Positions 1 through 11,776 of a stretch of DNA of 64,000 bases are shown one piece after another. The translations under genes were made by a program, and so were the position numbers. Each line of letters opens with the position of its first letter. Position 1 is the first letter of the stretch. This stretch comes from Siphlonurus alternatus (lineage: Eukaryota > Arthropoda > Insecta > Ephemeroptera > Siphlonuridae), in the NCBI GenBank assembly GCA_949825025.1, contig OX463784.1:15233283-15297282 (forward strand). The letters are read 5' to 3'. Below the pieces are notes generated by a model. That model had not been told where the DNA came from. It saw only the letters and a program-made list of their open reading frames with translations, and searched no databases.

Positions 1-1955
1 TCAAAATTCTTAATACTCTCCAGTAAAGTGACAAGAGCCCCAAGGGCTTTTTTGATGAGTTCGAGAGCGGCGGGAAGAGCCAAACACACCATGTTTACTG
101 TTTCGGCATGTGCAGTGTATACTGGGAAGAATTTTTTCACGATAAAACACACGAAGGTCGCCATAGCCGCCAACAATGTCGCGAGAGGGATGAGAAAATC
201 GTCGATGAACTTAATAATCATTTTTAAAGCCTGGAAAAAATATTGAGTAAAAGTTAAATATTATGTCCTGTAACTCATCATTTTGTTGAGATTGTAAGTA
301 GAGTACATTATAGTCTCCAAGATAGGGATTTAACTAGATCGATCTGAATTATTTCAATATCTCTTCATTTCATTTTTTTAATATATTAATAATAATAATT
401 AAATTTAAATACAGGTTTTAGTCATAATAAATTGGAGGGAGCTTAGAACAACGTGCCACATCCTACTTTACTTATTAATAATGGAGTATTGACCTCAATT
501 TTTTTTATTGCAGAAATAGATAGAGGGTGAAAAGTTATGCTACCCAGATTTTTTTCAGATTTTTTAGAGCCCGGGAAATATTTTTAAAAAATTATTGAAA
601 GTTCTTTTTGTGACGTCACGCGGCGTTACGTCCTATCTTTTTCTTAAGGAGCGGCGTTTCGTGACGTCACAAAAAGAACTTTCAATAATTTTTTAAAAAT
701 ACTTCCCAGGCTCTAAAAAATCTGAAAAAAATCAGGGTAGCATAACTTTGCACCCTCTATCCATTTCTGCAATAAAAAAAATTGAGGTCGATACTCTATT
801 ATTTAATTAATATTTTATATTTATTAAAATCAATGACTATATAGTAAATAAACATTCGTATTTCATAAATTACCTTGATGAAGTATTCCAGCCATGATGG
901 GTCATCGTCACCACCCCCTGGTGAATCCGGTAGGTCAGGTGACCTAAGAAAACGTATAAATAAAAATGAAGTATTAAAAATATTATGTTAAAAGCATCGT
1001 AATGAACGCGATTCCCGGCGAATTCGCCGCCGCATAGAATTTCACAGCTTTTACGGCAAAATTGCGTCGCATCGCCGTTGTCGCCATCTGAATCCGCCTT
1101 TATATGGAGAAAGATCACTTACGCGTTGTTCTCTTTTTCAAACTCGGATGCATTATTTTTCTTCTCGAACTTGGGGACGTCCTGCAGACCCTGTCCGGAA
1201 TGTACTGACTTGTTGACAGAAGTTTGCAGGACCTGAAAGTGGTGCGTTGCTGTTTTGATTTCATCTTCAGCATCTGTAACGTGCTGCTGTGTCGCCCTGT
1301 AAAAGGAAATCAGAAATTTATATAGTGGAATATCGACCTCAAAAAATTTTATTGCAGAAATGGATAGAACGTGCAAAGTTATGCTACCCTGATTTTTTTC
1401 AGATTTTTTTGAGCCCGGGAACTTTTTTTTAAAAACTTATTGAAAGTCCTTTTTGTGACGTCACGCGGCGGCAAGTCCTTTCTTTTTCTTAAGAAGCGGT
1501 GTCTCGTGACGTCACAAAAAGAACTTTCAATATTTTTTAAAAATAGTTCCCGGTCTGTAAAAAATCTGAAAAAACTCAGAGCAGCATAACTTTTCACGCT
1601 TTATCCATTTCTGCAATAAAAAAATTGAGGTCGATATTCCATTTTATATTATTTTCTTAGTATTTTACTTCAGACTGTTCTGGTAACATTTGAGGAGGAA
1701 CTGAATTTATAAAAATATTAAAAACAGTGTTTGCATATTATAAAAGAGTAAATATATGAGATTTAGTATTTTTCTGCTAATTGAGCATGAGTGACGTCAC
1801 ACACACGTTTGTAATATATTATCTTCTATCTGTTATAGCTCAGATATTTAAAATACGGCTAAATTTCGACTTACGACTATGTAGAAGACGCTTTGAAAAA
1901 CTTGACTTACGCCCAGAAACAAATTAAAGTTGCAAACAGCTGCTATTGTTTTGCC

Positions 1956-1991
<36 letters not shown>

Positions 1992-4900
1992 GGCGCAACC
2001 GAAAAAATGCATTGCTTGGATTATCTAACCTATAAAATTTTAACTCGGCTAGTGCCGAATTTTTGCGGCTTCCAAATCAACAAATTCTCGTATTTTAGCT
2101 TTTAATAATTAGCTACGATGCTCAAGTTTAAGGCCACTAGCCATTTTACCTACAAAGGTATTACAAAATACATATACTATCAAAGTATCAATGCTAAATT
2201 CAAATTTCATAGTAAAATAATTGCCTTTAATTGGATTGTAGAATAGAGTAGAATAGGTTTTTATTTAGCAAAAACAGCTAATACAAACATTTTTATACGT
2301 GTATAAAAATACAATTATACATTGTTCCTGGGGTACCGACGGGAATTCTAAAAATGCCTATATATATATATACATATATATTTATTGCATGTGTGGCAGG
2401 AGTCAGGAATCACGGATAAAATACCCTTTGATAAAATACCCTCGGATATAATACCCAGACAAAATACCCTAGGACAAAATACCCTTGGACAAAATACCCT
2501 CGGACAATTAACCCTTGGACAAAATACCCTTAGACAATTAACCCTTGGACAAAATACCCTTAGACAATTAACCCTTGGACAAAATACCCTCGGACAAAAT
2601 ACCCTTGGACAAAATACCCACAGATAAAATACCCTTGGACAAAATACCCTTAGACAAAATACCCTTGGACAAAATACCCTCAGACAAAATACCCTTTGAC
2701 GAAATACCCTTGGACAAAATACCCATCACTTTGAGGTTGGGAAAAATTTCAGTTTCAATTCAGGGCGAGAAATTCACATTTTTGAAAATACTGGAATATT
2801 TCATTTGCAATACATTCATAAACTAGCTCATTCAAAGAATAATCATCGTTTTGAATAATATATAATAGATATATGAATCTCAATTCCAAAACGCTTGGGT
2901 AAAAATGCATGTCCCCACTCGTGTTCAGTTCGTTCATATATAGCCGTCTCACTCAAATATCTTTTAATATACTATACACATCAATGCTCGTTTTTTCCTA
3001 ACGGGGCCGGCTCCGTAGTTTGGTCTTTTTGTCAAAATTATATAACTTAAAGTTCGGTAAGAAAGAAGTATATGATTTTTTTCCCCGGTGTCTCAATATT
3101 TTTAAGTCACTAATATGCATTAAGAAGTTATAAAGGCTTTTTAACACAACTAAATACTTTTTAAGATAATTTTATTATGTACCATGTGTACATGTAATTC
3201 TATATATATCTTCAAAAATATAAAATTTCTTCTCATCATTAAAAATGTGAATTAAGTATAATTTTTTCTGGTAAATAATGATTTTGTACAATAAAATAAC
3301 AAATAAATAACTGAAATAGCAATACGTATTTTACTATCATGCTTTGTGCTGGTTGTTACCCGTGACAACATAAATTTTAAAACCATTATGAACATTTAAT
3401 TTTATAGCTGGTTTCCATGAGTAAGTTTATAGAACATTCTACTGCAAAAAGCAATGTATCTCTTGTCGACCTTACAATGTAACATTATGTTAATACGTAA
3501 AAAATTGGGTGGGGAAGCAATGTTTTCTTCTATTCATGAGGTGACGATTTTTTATTCTTACTTTTTGTTTTGTTTTTGCTCTTTATTAAAAAATAATGAA
3601 AAAAATGCATTCATACATTCATTGTAAAATAATTATACCATAATAATTATGCGAGGTTTTATTTAGTCTCCCCTGTTCATTTACATTTACTTATTTCCCC
3701 CCCCCCCCAAAAGTCCTTTTTGCCTGGGTTGGCTCAAATTTATTGCACCCAAATTAACCTACATTAAGGGTAAGATAACACGAACAATCGATTGTTGTAG
3801 TCCCATTTGATTAACATGTAAACCTTAGCAACCTCATAATGATTCTGAATGTTTTTTGAGAGACACTTCTTGGCACCAAAACAATATGGAAAATATTTCA
3901 AAACAATCGGACGATCCAATTTTTTAAAATTATTTTCTTAGTTTAGGTCTCCATGGGAAAGCCCTATACTAAAAATTAAAAAAATTCGTTTAAAAAAATT
4001 GGATCGTCCGATTGTTTTGAAATTTTTTCCATATGTTTTTGGTGCCAAAAACTGTCTCTCAAAAAAAATTCAGAATTATTATGAGGTTGCTAAGATTTAC
4101 ATGTTAATCAAATGGGACTACAACAATCGATTCTTCGTGTTATCTTACCCTTAAAAAAATAATATGATAAATAATAAAATAATTAAAAGGTGCTAAATAT
4201 TTAATTATTATACTTTACAACTAAACGTATAAAAAAATAAATTATGCTGTGAAAGTATCATGCGCAGGATTCAGTGAAATTTATTTTACCTTTTTCATGG
4301 GCAATTCGCAATAACATATTATAAATTATAGAAATTATAATCATAAATTTATGATTATAATTATTGGTACTGTTGAAATCCGAAATAACATATATTTTTA
4401 ATTTTGGTTGGTTGGTTGGTATTTTGGGGCAATTGACACATTATATTTTTAATTTTATTATATCAATAGGAAACTTTTTATGCAACATGAAAATTATTGT
4501 ACCCTGTCCCTTTAATAATAATAATATTAATACTGTACTGTACAGTGTATATACAATACATGTGTGCAAAATGTTTGCATGATGTAGGTATAATTTTTAT
4601 CATTCTACGAAATACCTAAGATGCTGTTATATATTATAATATATGGTAAATTGTCTGAGGGTATTCTGTCCAAGAGTGTTTCGTCTAAGGGTATTTTGTC
4701 CGAGGGTATTTCGTCCAAGGGTATTTTGTCCATGGGTATTTTGTCTGAGGGTATTTTATCTGAGGATATTTTGTCCATGGGTATTTTGTCTGAGGGTATT
4801 TTATCTGAGGGTATTTTGTCCAAGGGTATTTTGTCCAAGGGTATTTTGTCCTAGGGTATTTTGTCCAAGGGTATTTTATCCCAGGGTATTTTGTCCAAGG

Positions 4901-6007
4901 GTATTTTGTCCTAGGCTTAATTGTCCAAGGGTATTTTGTCCTAGGGTAAATTATCCAAGGGTATTTTGTCCTAGGGTAAATTGTCTGAGGGTATTTTGTC
5001 CTAGGGTATTTTGTCTGGGTATTATATCTGAGGGTATTTTATCAAAGGGTATTTTCTCCGTTTACCGGAGTCAGAGATTTTTCTAATACAATATCCTGTA
5101 TGTCGAGCTCTTTGATTTTTGTTAGCTGACATTGTGATGTAAAATGAAAAATATGGTGGCTGATATCGATGACATCTCTTTTAAGGTACAATAAGCTCTG
5201 GGCATATACAGGAATATAGGCAGTTCCAGAGCCCCCGACGGTACTTCATTTATAATAATGTACTTACGTTCTAAATTCCAGCATCTTTGCTAGTCTCTTT
5301 CTAATTTCATCGAAAATCTTTTGACACAAGCTGAAAATTTGCGATAGTAACTTTCTAAATAAGGATTGGTCATTGATTACGCAGTTCAACTGATACACGC
5401 AGTTATCGTCCCAAACAGTCACTTTGTTTTTCCTGAAATCAAAAAGAAATATATTACCATGCATAAATTAAACATTAACATTAAGTTAATCAAGGAAGGC
5501 GGCGGCGTCATCATAAAAAAATATCACGTTAGTTGTTGTTTTTGCCACAGTTGTAAATAACTTCATGAGAATGGACAACATACATGAAATTTTTTTATTG
5601 CAGAAATGAATAGAGGGTACCAAATTATGCCACTCTGAATTCTTTTACATTTTTTTGAAACCCAGAACTATTTTTAAATAATTGAAACCCAGAACTATTT
5701 TTAAATAATTATTGAAAGTGCGGCCACGCCCCCTGGAGGCGTCAATAGGCGTCCAGTCTCTCTCCTTTTTATTAAGGCTGCAGGGGTGCCAACTGAAATC
5801 ACAGGACTTTCAATAATTATTTAAAAATAGTTCCGGGTTTCAAAAAAATCTGAAAAAATTCAGAGTAGCATAATTTCGTACCATCTATTCATTTCTGCAA
5901 TAAAATTTTGTCATGTATGTTGTCCATTGTAATTATTTTCCTAATAGTTAGCCAGTTATAAGATATAATTTATATGTAGAGTATATTTTTAAGATGATGT
6001 GAATGAT

Positions 6008-6095
<88 letters not shown>

Positions 6096-7301
6096 GTCAA
6101 TCAATCAATCAATCAATCAATTAAAAAATCCTACTACACACACATGAAAATAATATTTATTTGTTTATTAATATACTTACTCCTGCTTGTACCATATGAT
6201 TTTTTCTTTTGGTGTTTTAAGTTGAGGAGGAGCGGTCGAGAACTTAAGCCGCTGGATTGGTGCCGAGACAACTGCAACAAAAGATTCTTCGCAATTAAAT
6301 TAAATGACATGTAACTATATAGCATTGCTTTCTTAACTTCGTAAAATTGTAGCTAATTAGCTTTTATTTCTTCGGGACATGAAAGGAGAGACTAAGTTCA
6401 GAGAGATTTTACAGTTAGTGTACCAATGTAATCTCTTTGGTAAGTACTTTAATATTTATATACTGTATAATAATTCCATATGCAAGGGATATATACTATA
6501 AAGGAGATGCAGAGTCCATGTAGAAAGAAACGATTAATATAATATATAAATGCGTGGGCAACCATGTCGATAATGCAATAATCACTACCGAAACAGAACA
6601 CGAATTATGGCCCACCCTATGTAGTACTATCGGAACCAAAAAAGTGTGCCCCTGAATAGCACATAACTCCCATAAGGAGAGGGGCACACCTTTTTGGTTC
6701 CGATAGTAGTGCTGTATTTTTTAATATATATTTAATTATTATTATTCATTTATATTGTTTTCGTGGTACTGACCTGTTTCCATACTCTCAATCAAATTTG
6801 GGGCAGTAAAACTCCCTTGACGTTCGTACTCTTGTTCTGAAAAAAAATGAAACAAAATATGTTAAAAAAATTAATTATTTTATTTCATCAACCTACTGAC
6901 ATAATTCTTAAGTTAACGATTTTAATTATTTTGTATAATTGTATATTACTGCCTGAGTCATTAGTTATAATATATATTTTAATTACAGGAGTACTATATA
7001 TAATTTCGGAAGATAAAACAACCAAACAAACCATTTGTAAATAATTTGGTATGAATAAAGTAATTTATTATTAAATCTTAATGCGTGTAAACAACTGATT
7101 GACATTATTTTTACTATTAAAGTGATTAAAAGAGTCACATTTATACTGCAATGCATGCAGTAAATTATTATCTATAGGTTAATTTAATATTTTTATTAAA
7201 TTGTACTAAGTAATAAAAAATAACTTATGTGAGTTTTCATTTTATTTTATTTATCATAATTAATTGAATAGACAAATAAAGTAAAAGATTTTTTTTATTT
7301 G

Positions 7302-7400
<99 letters not shown>

Positions 7401-9535
7401 TTATTATTTATTATTTTTTTTGCAATATGTTGGATCAATCACATACCTGGATCAGCAAAACTCATCCATTCTTCCGATTCTTCGAACTGTGGTTGAAAAA
7501 AATCTGAAACAAAATAAGTTGAAAGAAATTAACGTTTCGCCTTCATTTATTTGATTAAAAGCAAATGACTGGCATTAATTAACGATTGACCTCATGATAA
7601 TTTTCTGCCAGATTCATAAGTTATTTTCATTATTTTGTCACATGCAATCGAAAGAAACAAGGGGCATGATACATGACCAAAGTGTGTCAATTGCCCCAAA
7701 ATACCAACCAACCAACCGAAAGTAATAAATTTTAAAAATTTAAATTTTTGATCATTCTATTAATTTTAAAATTTATTTCATTAGATTCCGTCTGACAGAA
7801 ATTTTCTTTGGCTCGCGTAGTAACTGAGGTCAAATTCAAGGGCCTTAATTACAAGCCTCATTTCCGTACATAAGGCTCGATGTTTAACTGCTACCTCAAT
7901 TTCCACAAAACTGCATGCCAGACAGTTTCACTTCAAAATTTGTATGCCAGATAGTGTGATAGAGTTCAAAGTGCACTGAAATTTTTTATTTAAAAATCAA
8001 GGGGCTCAGGTCAGAAATCAGAATCAACTGACAGATTTTCCTTATAAAAATATTAACATTTTATTTTTTTATAATATATTTTTTTTAATGACTTATATCA
8101 CATATCGACGTGGTAGCGGGAAAATGTCCTAACTCCATTGGTAAGCAAAATGTAGTTTGGATATTTTTTTCCAGCTTACCAATGTAGTTAGGATATTTTT
8201 CCGCTAACACAGCAATATGATCATTGTTTTCAATAACAAATTTGTCATTGTTTATTTTTAATAAACGCAATCTTTCGAACCCGTTGAAGCTTTTTTTTTT
8301 TTTTTTTTAAATTTAGACTGGTATTGTAAATGATGACTGACGGCCCGATGACTGCATATATAATGTGATGTGGGGCCTTTTGGTGAAAGGCCCCCTCCTC
8401 GCCCTATATATTATAGTTACTAGGTTACTACATAATAGCAGAAAAAGGTTGAGTTAAAATTAGCTGTCTGGTTAACTTGTAAATTATTACACTCTGCATG
8501 GCAGGCCAATTTCTTTTAAATTTCATCTCCTTTCAACTTATAACTTAAAGAAAAATATTGATTTTAATTCTTATATAATTTCTTATTTATTTATTTCCTC
8601 CCTAGTGTTTATTAATTCTGTGAGGTCCAATTTTAACATGGGTTGCTCTCAGTTAAATTTTATGTCTCCAAAGTTGCTTTGTATAAATTACTGAGTTAGC
8701 CTTATCCTGTATGTAGCGGTAGTTGGCAATGTTAACTCTACTTTATAGTTTACAAATATTACAATTTTTATGTAATTGAAAGGAGTTTTAAGGTTTTAAG
8801 TAATATTTACTAATATTTTAACTAAATTTAAAGTGACTGCATGTTTTAAATGTATCAAAATAATTATTATACATAAACTTATAATTTATATGATTTTTAA
8901 GTACTCTATTTTTTCTCGATATTTAAAATTAAATCAATAATATCTATAATGAGATACATTATATTTTTCTGGCACTTTATTATCAGTAATATCAATATTA
9001 AAGTATGGACAACATTACCTGAAAAAAGTTTATTGCAGAAATGAATAGAGGGTACCAAATTATGCTACGTACTCTGAATTTTTTTCAGATTTTTTTGAGA
9101 CCCAGAACTATTTTTAAATAATTATTGAAAGTGCGGCTACGCCCCCTGGAGGCGTCAATAGGCGTCCAGTCTCTATCCTTTTTATTAAGGATTCAGGGGT
9201 GCCAACTTAAATCACAGAACTTTCAATAATTATTTAAAAATAGTTCGGGGACGCAAAAAAATCTGAAAAAAATCCAGAGTAGCATATAATTTGGTACCCT
9301 CTGTTCAATTCTGCAATAAAATTTTTTCATGTATGTTGTCCATTTAAAATTTAAAATTTTGCATTGAATGTTAATTTATATTCTGAACCATACCTGTGCA
9401 CGAGCTGGGCTCTGGGCTGTGATGAGTAGTTGAAGTTGTAGGTTGTGATTCAAAAAGAGAAGATACATAATCGAATAGTGTTTTATATATAGGTGCTCCG
9501 CCTTTTTTATGCCTCTGCTGCCTCTGCATCTGCAT
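1..9535 (-). CDS. Unrecognised multi-exon gene, 5' part (runs off left edge)
   Basis: Eight exons join in frame on the minus strand: 9535-9394, 7503-7447, 6836-6774, 6271-6181, 5432-5268, 1296-1123, 943-874 and 230-1 (continuing off the window). All junctions are GT-AG and phases agree, giving 330 visible residues. I do not recognise the protein. The N-terminus is basic and Gln-rich (MQMQRQQRHKKGG), then comes a Ser/Thr/Pro-rich stretch (about 25-110), a charged, probably helical part (about 125-195), and an Asn/Glu-rich segment in which FEKKNNASE is followed at once by FEKENNASP. An acidic linker (SPGGGDDDPSW) leads to two hydrophobic segments (about 270-325) that could be membrane helices. 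No signal peptide is visible. The start is uncertain: an in-frame TAG lies just upstream of the chosen ATG, but that TAG could be the AG of a splice acceptor, making this an internal exon. Introns carry MITEs and a FoldBack-like element. Confidence 0.6.
480..801. mobile_element. MITE family A, copy 1 (fold-back)
   Basis: The whole unit is an imperfect inverted repeat. It begins AATGGAGTATTGACCTCAAT and ends with the complement, with further mirrored blocks inside (TTGCAGAAAT, GTTATGCTACCC, TTATTGAAAG, GTGACGTCAC). It lies in the intron between exons 8 and 7 of the unknown gene. It has no coding capacity. The superfamily is uncertain; the ends sit next to TA dinucleotides. Confidence 0.75.
1326..1642. 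mobile_element. MITE family A, copy 2
   Basis: Same fold-back as copy 1, from TGGAATATCGACCTC to GAGGTCGATATTCCA, with the GTGACGTCAC pair around the centre. Its near edge is 30 bases from the splice acceptor of the exon at 1296-1123 of the unknown gene, so it occupies the branch-point region of that intron. Confidence 0.75.
2411..5060. mobile_element. FoldBack-like element with minisatellite inverted arms
   Basis: The left arm (about 2411-2738) is a tandem array of a 15-bp unit, GACAAAATACCCTTG with variants such as GACAATTAACCCTTG. The right arm (about 4648-5060) is an array of the reverse complement. The outermost units match in the same order: the left reads TTTGATAAAATACCC, then CGGATATAATACCC, then CAGACAAAATACCC, and the complement of the right end repeats this with one or two changes. 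Long inverted repeats built of short tandem units around a unique core (here 1.9 kb) are the hallmark of Drosophila FoldBack/Galileo elements; that class name is inference. The core shows no convincing ORF and holds another fold-back element (3768-4150). The unit has no stop in some frames, so the arms give spurious ORFs. It sits in the intron between the exons at 5432-5268 and 1296-1123 of the unknown gene. Confidence 0.6.
3768..4150. mobile_element. TTAA-flanked fold-back element (GGGTAAGATAACACG type)
   Basis: The ends are GGGTAAGATAAC and GTTATCTTACCC, each flanked by TTAA (3764-3767, 4151-4154). Mirrored blocks inside include ATCGATTGTTGTAGTCCCAT, AACCTCATAAT and AATCGGACGATCCAATTTTT. 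The TTAA target duplication suggests piggyBac-type mobilisation; no transposase is present. It lies in the core of the FoldBack-like element. Confidence 0.7.
5571..5927. mobile_element. MITE family C, copy 1
   Basis: Fold-back unit beginning ATGGACAACATACATGAAAT and ending with the complement TGTATGTTGTCCAT. Inner arms read TTGCAGAAATGAATAGAGGG and its mirror, and the core contains CCCCCTGGAGGCGTC. A 29-bp segment containing AACCCAGAACTATTTTT is duplicated near 5655-5710. It sits in the intron between the exons at 6271-6181 and 5432-5268. Confidence 0.7.
6007..6122. repeat. (AATC)n microsatellite
   Basis: About 29 copies of AATC with three or four single-base variants (AACC, AGTC). It lies in an intron of the unknown gene, and the apparent Ile-Asn-Gln-Ser ORF across it is an artefact. 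Confidence 0.95.
6624..6710. repeat. Short hairpin repeat
   Basis: Arms of about 28 bases containing CTATCGGAACCAAAAAAGTG and GGGGCACACCTTTTTGGTTC are separated by about 28 bases. A small fold-back unit just left of the 63-base exon at 6774-6836, with no coding potential. Confidence 0.7.
7303..7402. repeat. (TTTA)n microsatellite
   Basis: About 25 uninterrupted copies of TTTA, 45 bases left of the exon at 7447-7503. On the minus (gene) strand it is a TAAA run following that exon's splice donor. Confidence 0.95.
8105..8214. repeat. Imperfect hairpin repeat
   Basis: The left part reads GTGGTAGCGGGAAAATGTCC and later AACTCCATTGGTAAGC; the right part mirrors it with GCTTACCAATGTAGTTAGG and TTTTTCCGCTAAC. 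It lies in the first intron of the unknown gene and has no coding capacity. Confidence 0.5.
9005..9343. mobile_element. MITE family C, copy 2
   Basis: Starts ATGGACAACATTACCTG and ends GTATGTTGTCCAT, with the same TTGCAGAAATGAATAGAGGG arms and CCCCCTGGAGGCGTC core as the copy at 5571-5927. It lies in the first intron of the unknown gene, about 50 bases after exon 1's donor. Confidence 0.7.
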
Positions 9536-11593
9536 CTTCTATGACTTCATATATTAACTTATAAAATGAAAAGGAATTATTATAATAAAAATTTTAAATT
9601 GAATTGATAATTGTTTCAAGAATTTCACGATCGATGTATTGGATCTGCACTGGACACAAGAATTAAAGAAATTAAAATTCAGAAGTGGTGAAATGAGTTG
9701 TAGTATTATAACTAATGGGCCCAAATTTCCCGAAGGAAGTTATCCAGGTTTCTTACTAATTAACCATGAAAGTTTATTATTATTTAATTAGACTGGTGAT
9801 AATCGCAGTTATAGTGAGAAACGTGGAAAACTCTTTCTTGAATTATATATATTCTCCCCCCCCCCCTAAAAAAACATAACCTTTTTTATCTGTACGCGGC
9901 GCGTATGATGTACCGTCCTCGCCCCGGAAAATTTCCTTTTGCGTCCTTAAATCTAATATGCGCCGCTCCATAAGAATAACACAGGGCATGGTGATAAACA
10001 AGGCTGTAAGAGGGGAATTTTTTAAGGAGGTGAGTGTACATGCGTTTCATATTACTTTATTATAATATCTATTATCTATATATAAGACTTTTTTAAGAAA
10101 ACTATAATTAGAGTTGCATGTACTTCTAAAATTTTTTTAATATTATAATTGTATGCATAAAATTTAAAGAGATTTTTTTCAGCAAAAAGTTACATTATCA
10201 ATTACTTTATAGTGATATTAATTAAGCTTAATTATGGCAATAAATTATTTTTTACTTATGTACTAATTTATTGTACTTTATATTGATTGTTGCCTTCATA
10301 TTATAATTTCACTATAACATATATATGACCCTAGTTGAAAAATTATGTCTTCAACTCATCCTTTAAACCTATAATCTTTTTACCTCTAAAACACATCTTA
10401 TTTCCTCTTCGTACAAATTGAAGATGAAATGAAGACAATATTATATTTCTAACATTTTATGCCCAAGAAGAGGAAAAAAAAAAGTAATCTCGTCTTTTTC
10501 ACTATTTTTTCCCTCTAAAATGGTGCAAAATAGGAGGACAAAAGACAAGCGAGGAGAGCTAAATTATAGCGAATAAAAGATGAAATTTATTGCAACTCAG
10601 AGAGTTTCAATAGGAATGAAATATAATTAATATTTTAAATTCTTACTTACATGTAGTCCTTTTTCTTTTGAAGTGTTCAATTTAGATTTATGTATATAGT
10701 GCGCACAAATAAAAGAATTTTTTTAATAACGATGGGAATTAATTAATATATGAAAGCATATAATTATAAAATGGACGACCTTTGAATATAACCAATTAAA
10801 ACACGACAGGTAAATGAGTATGTATTATAGAGAGATTAGAGATTCCAGGATCGATCGAGACAACTTTATTCCCCAAGGAAACAAACTAAGATTTTAATTT
10901 TTGCAGTAATGAATACACGTGTTTTTCTTATTTAAAATATCTAAGACTTATTTTTTTACAATTTATATATTACATCTTATACCCAATACGTTACTTATAA
11001 CTTATAACCAACTAAACAAACCTATAACCTCTAACTCCTTGTATGCTTGTCAAATAAGATAAGATTAAAAAATTGTGTTGCCAAATGTTGCAATATATTA
11101 AGTTTAACCTATAGTCAAATTATTTTTGCATTTTCATCGAAAGTAGCTTTTCTGGCATTCCTTTTCAAATGTAAAGTTTAAAATTTCACAAATAGTTCAA
11201 AATTCTAATCCAATTACAAATAATCTCCCTGCAAAATTTCAAACGAATATATAAGAAACGCAGAAACTCCTCACTTCCGGGTACTTCCTGTAGGAGTTAT
11301 AAAATAATTTTACTGTATTAACTGATAATATTTCGTAAATATAATAAAAATTTAGCAAAAATTGAACCATTCTGCTACAATATAATACATTTGATTGTAG
11401 ATGATGCTCTGACAACTGTTATATACAGTTATAGTACATAATAATTGTGTCATACTTATATTATTATTATTATTATGTTCTATAACTATGTATTTTATAG
11501 GGACTCCCATACCGACTATTTTCTCTGAGATTTCCATGTGGTTTCTTCAGATCATAAAGGCAAATTTAACGGGATGTATAAGCCACAGCTTAT
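9536..11593. other. AT-rich spacer without recognisable genes
   Basis: I see no credible coding exon. One segment (about 9966-10040, containing GAATAACACAGGGCATGG and GAGTGTACAT) recurs with changes at about 44920-44990 inside a TRAPPC9 intron, so it is a dispersed repeat. The promoter of the unknown gene would lie here if 9535 is its true start. Confidence 0.5.
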
Positions 11594-11772
11594 AATTAAT
11601 CAAATAATTCCGTATTATTGGGATGATGCAGAGTATATATAGTTTTCTAGCTACATTTATTTATTATTTTTTTTTTATAATGCAAAAAAAAAAAAAAAAT
11701 AAAAAATAAATGTAGCTAGAAAACTATATATACTCTGCATCATCCCAATAATACGGAATTATTTGATTAATT
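11594..11772. repeat. Perfect 69-bp-arm hairpin
   Basis: The left arm from AATTAATCAAATAATTCCG to CTAGCTACATTTATTT is matched exactly by the right arm AAATAAATGTAGCTAG to TGATTAATT. About 40 bases of A/T loop separate them. This is a young fold-back unit; the superfamily cannot be read. Confidence 0.85.
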
Positions 11773-11776
11773 CAGG

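Noticed and set aside
4643..5086. Long open frames of repeated Cys-Pro-Arg-Val-Phe or Asp-Lys-Ile-Pro over the 15-bp arrays
   Set aside because: A 15-bp unit without a stop stays open by arithmetic in several frames on both strands. Composition follows the repeat, and no splice context or start supports a protein.
6003..6314. Ile-Asn-Gln-Ser repeat ORF
   Set aside because: It is the translation of the AATC microsatellite followed by antisense of a real exon on the other strand.
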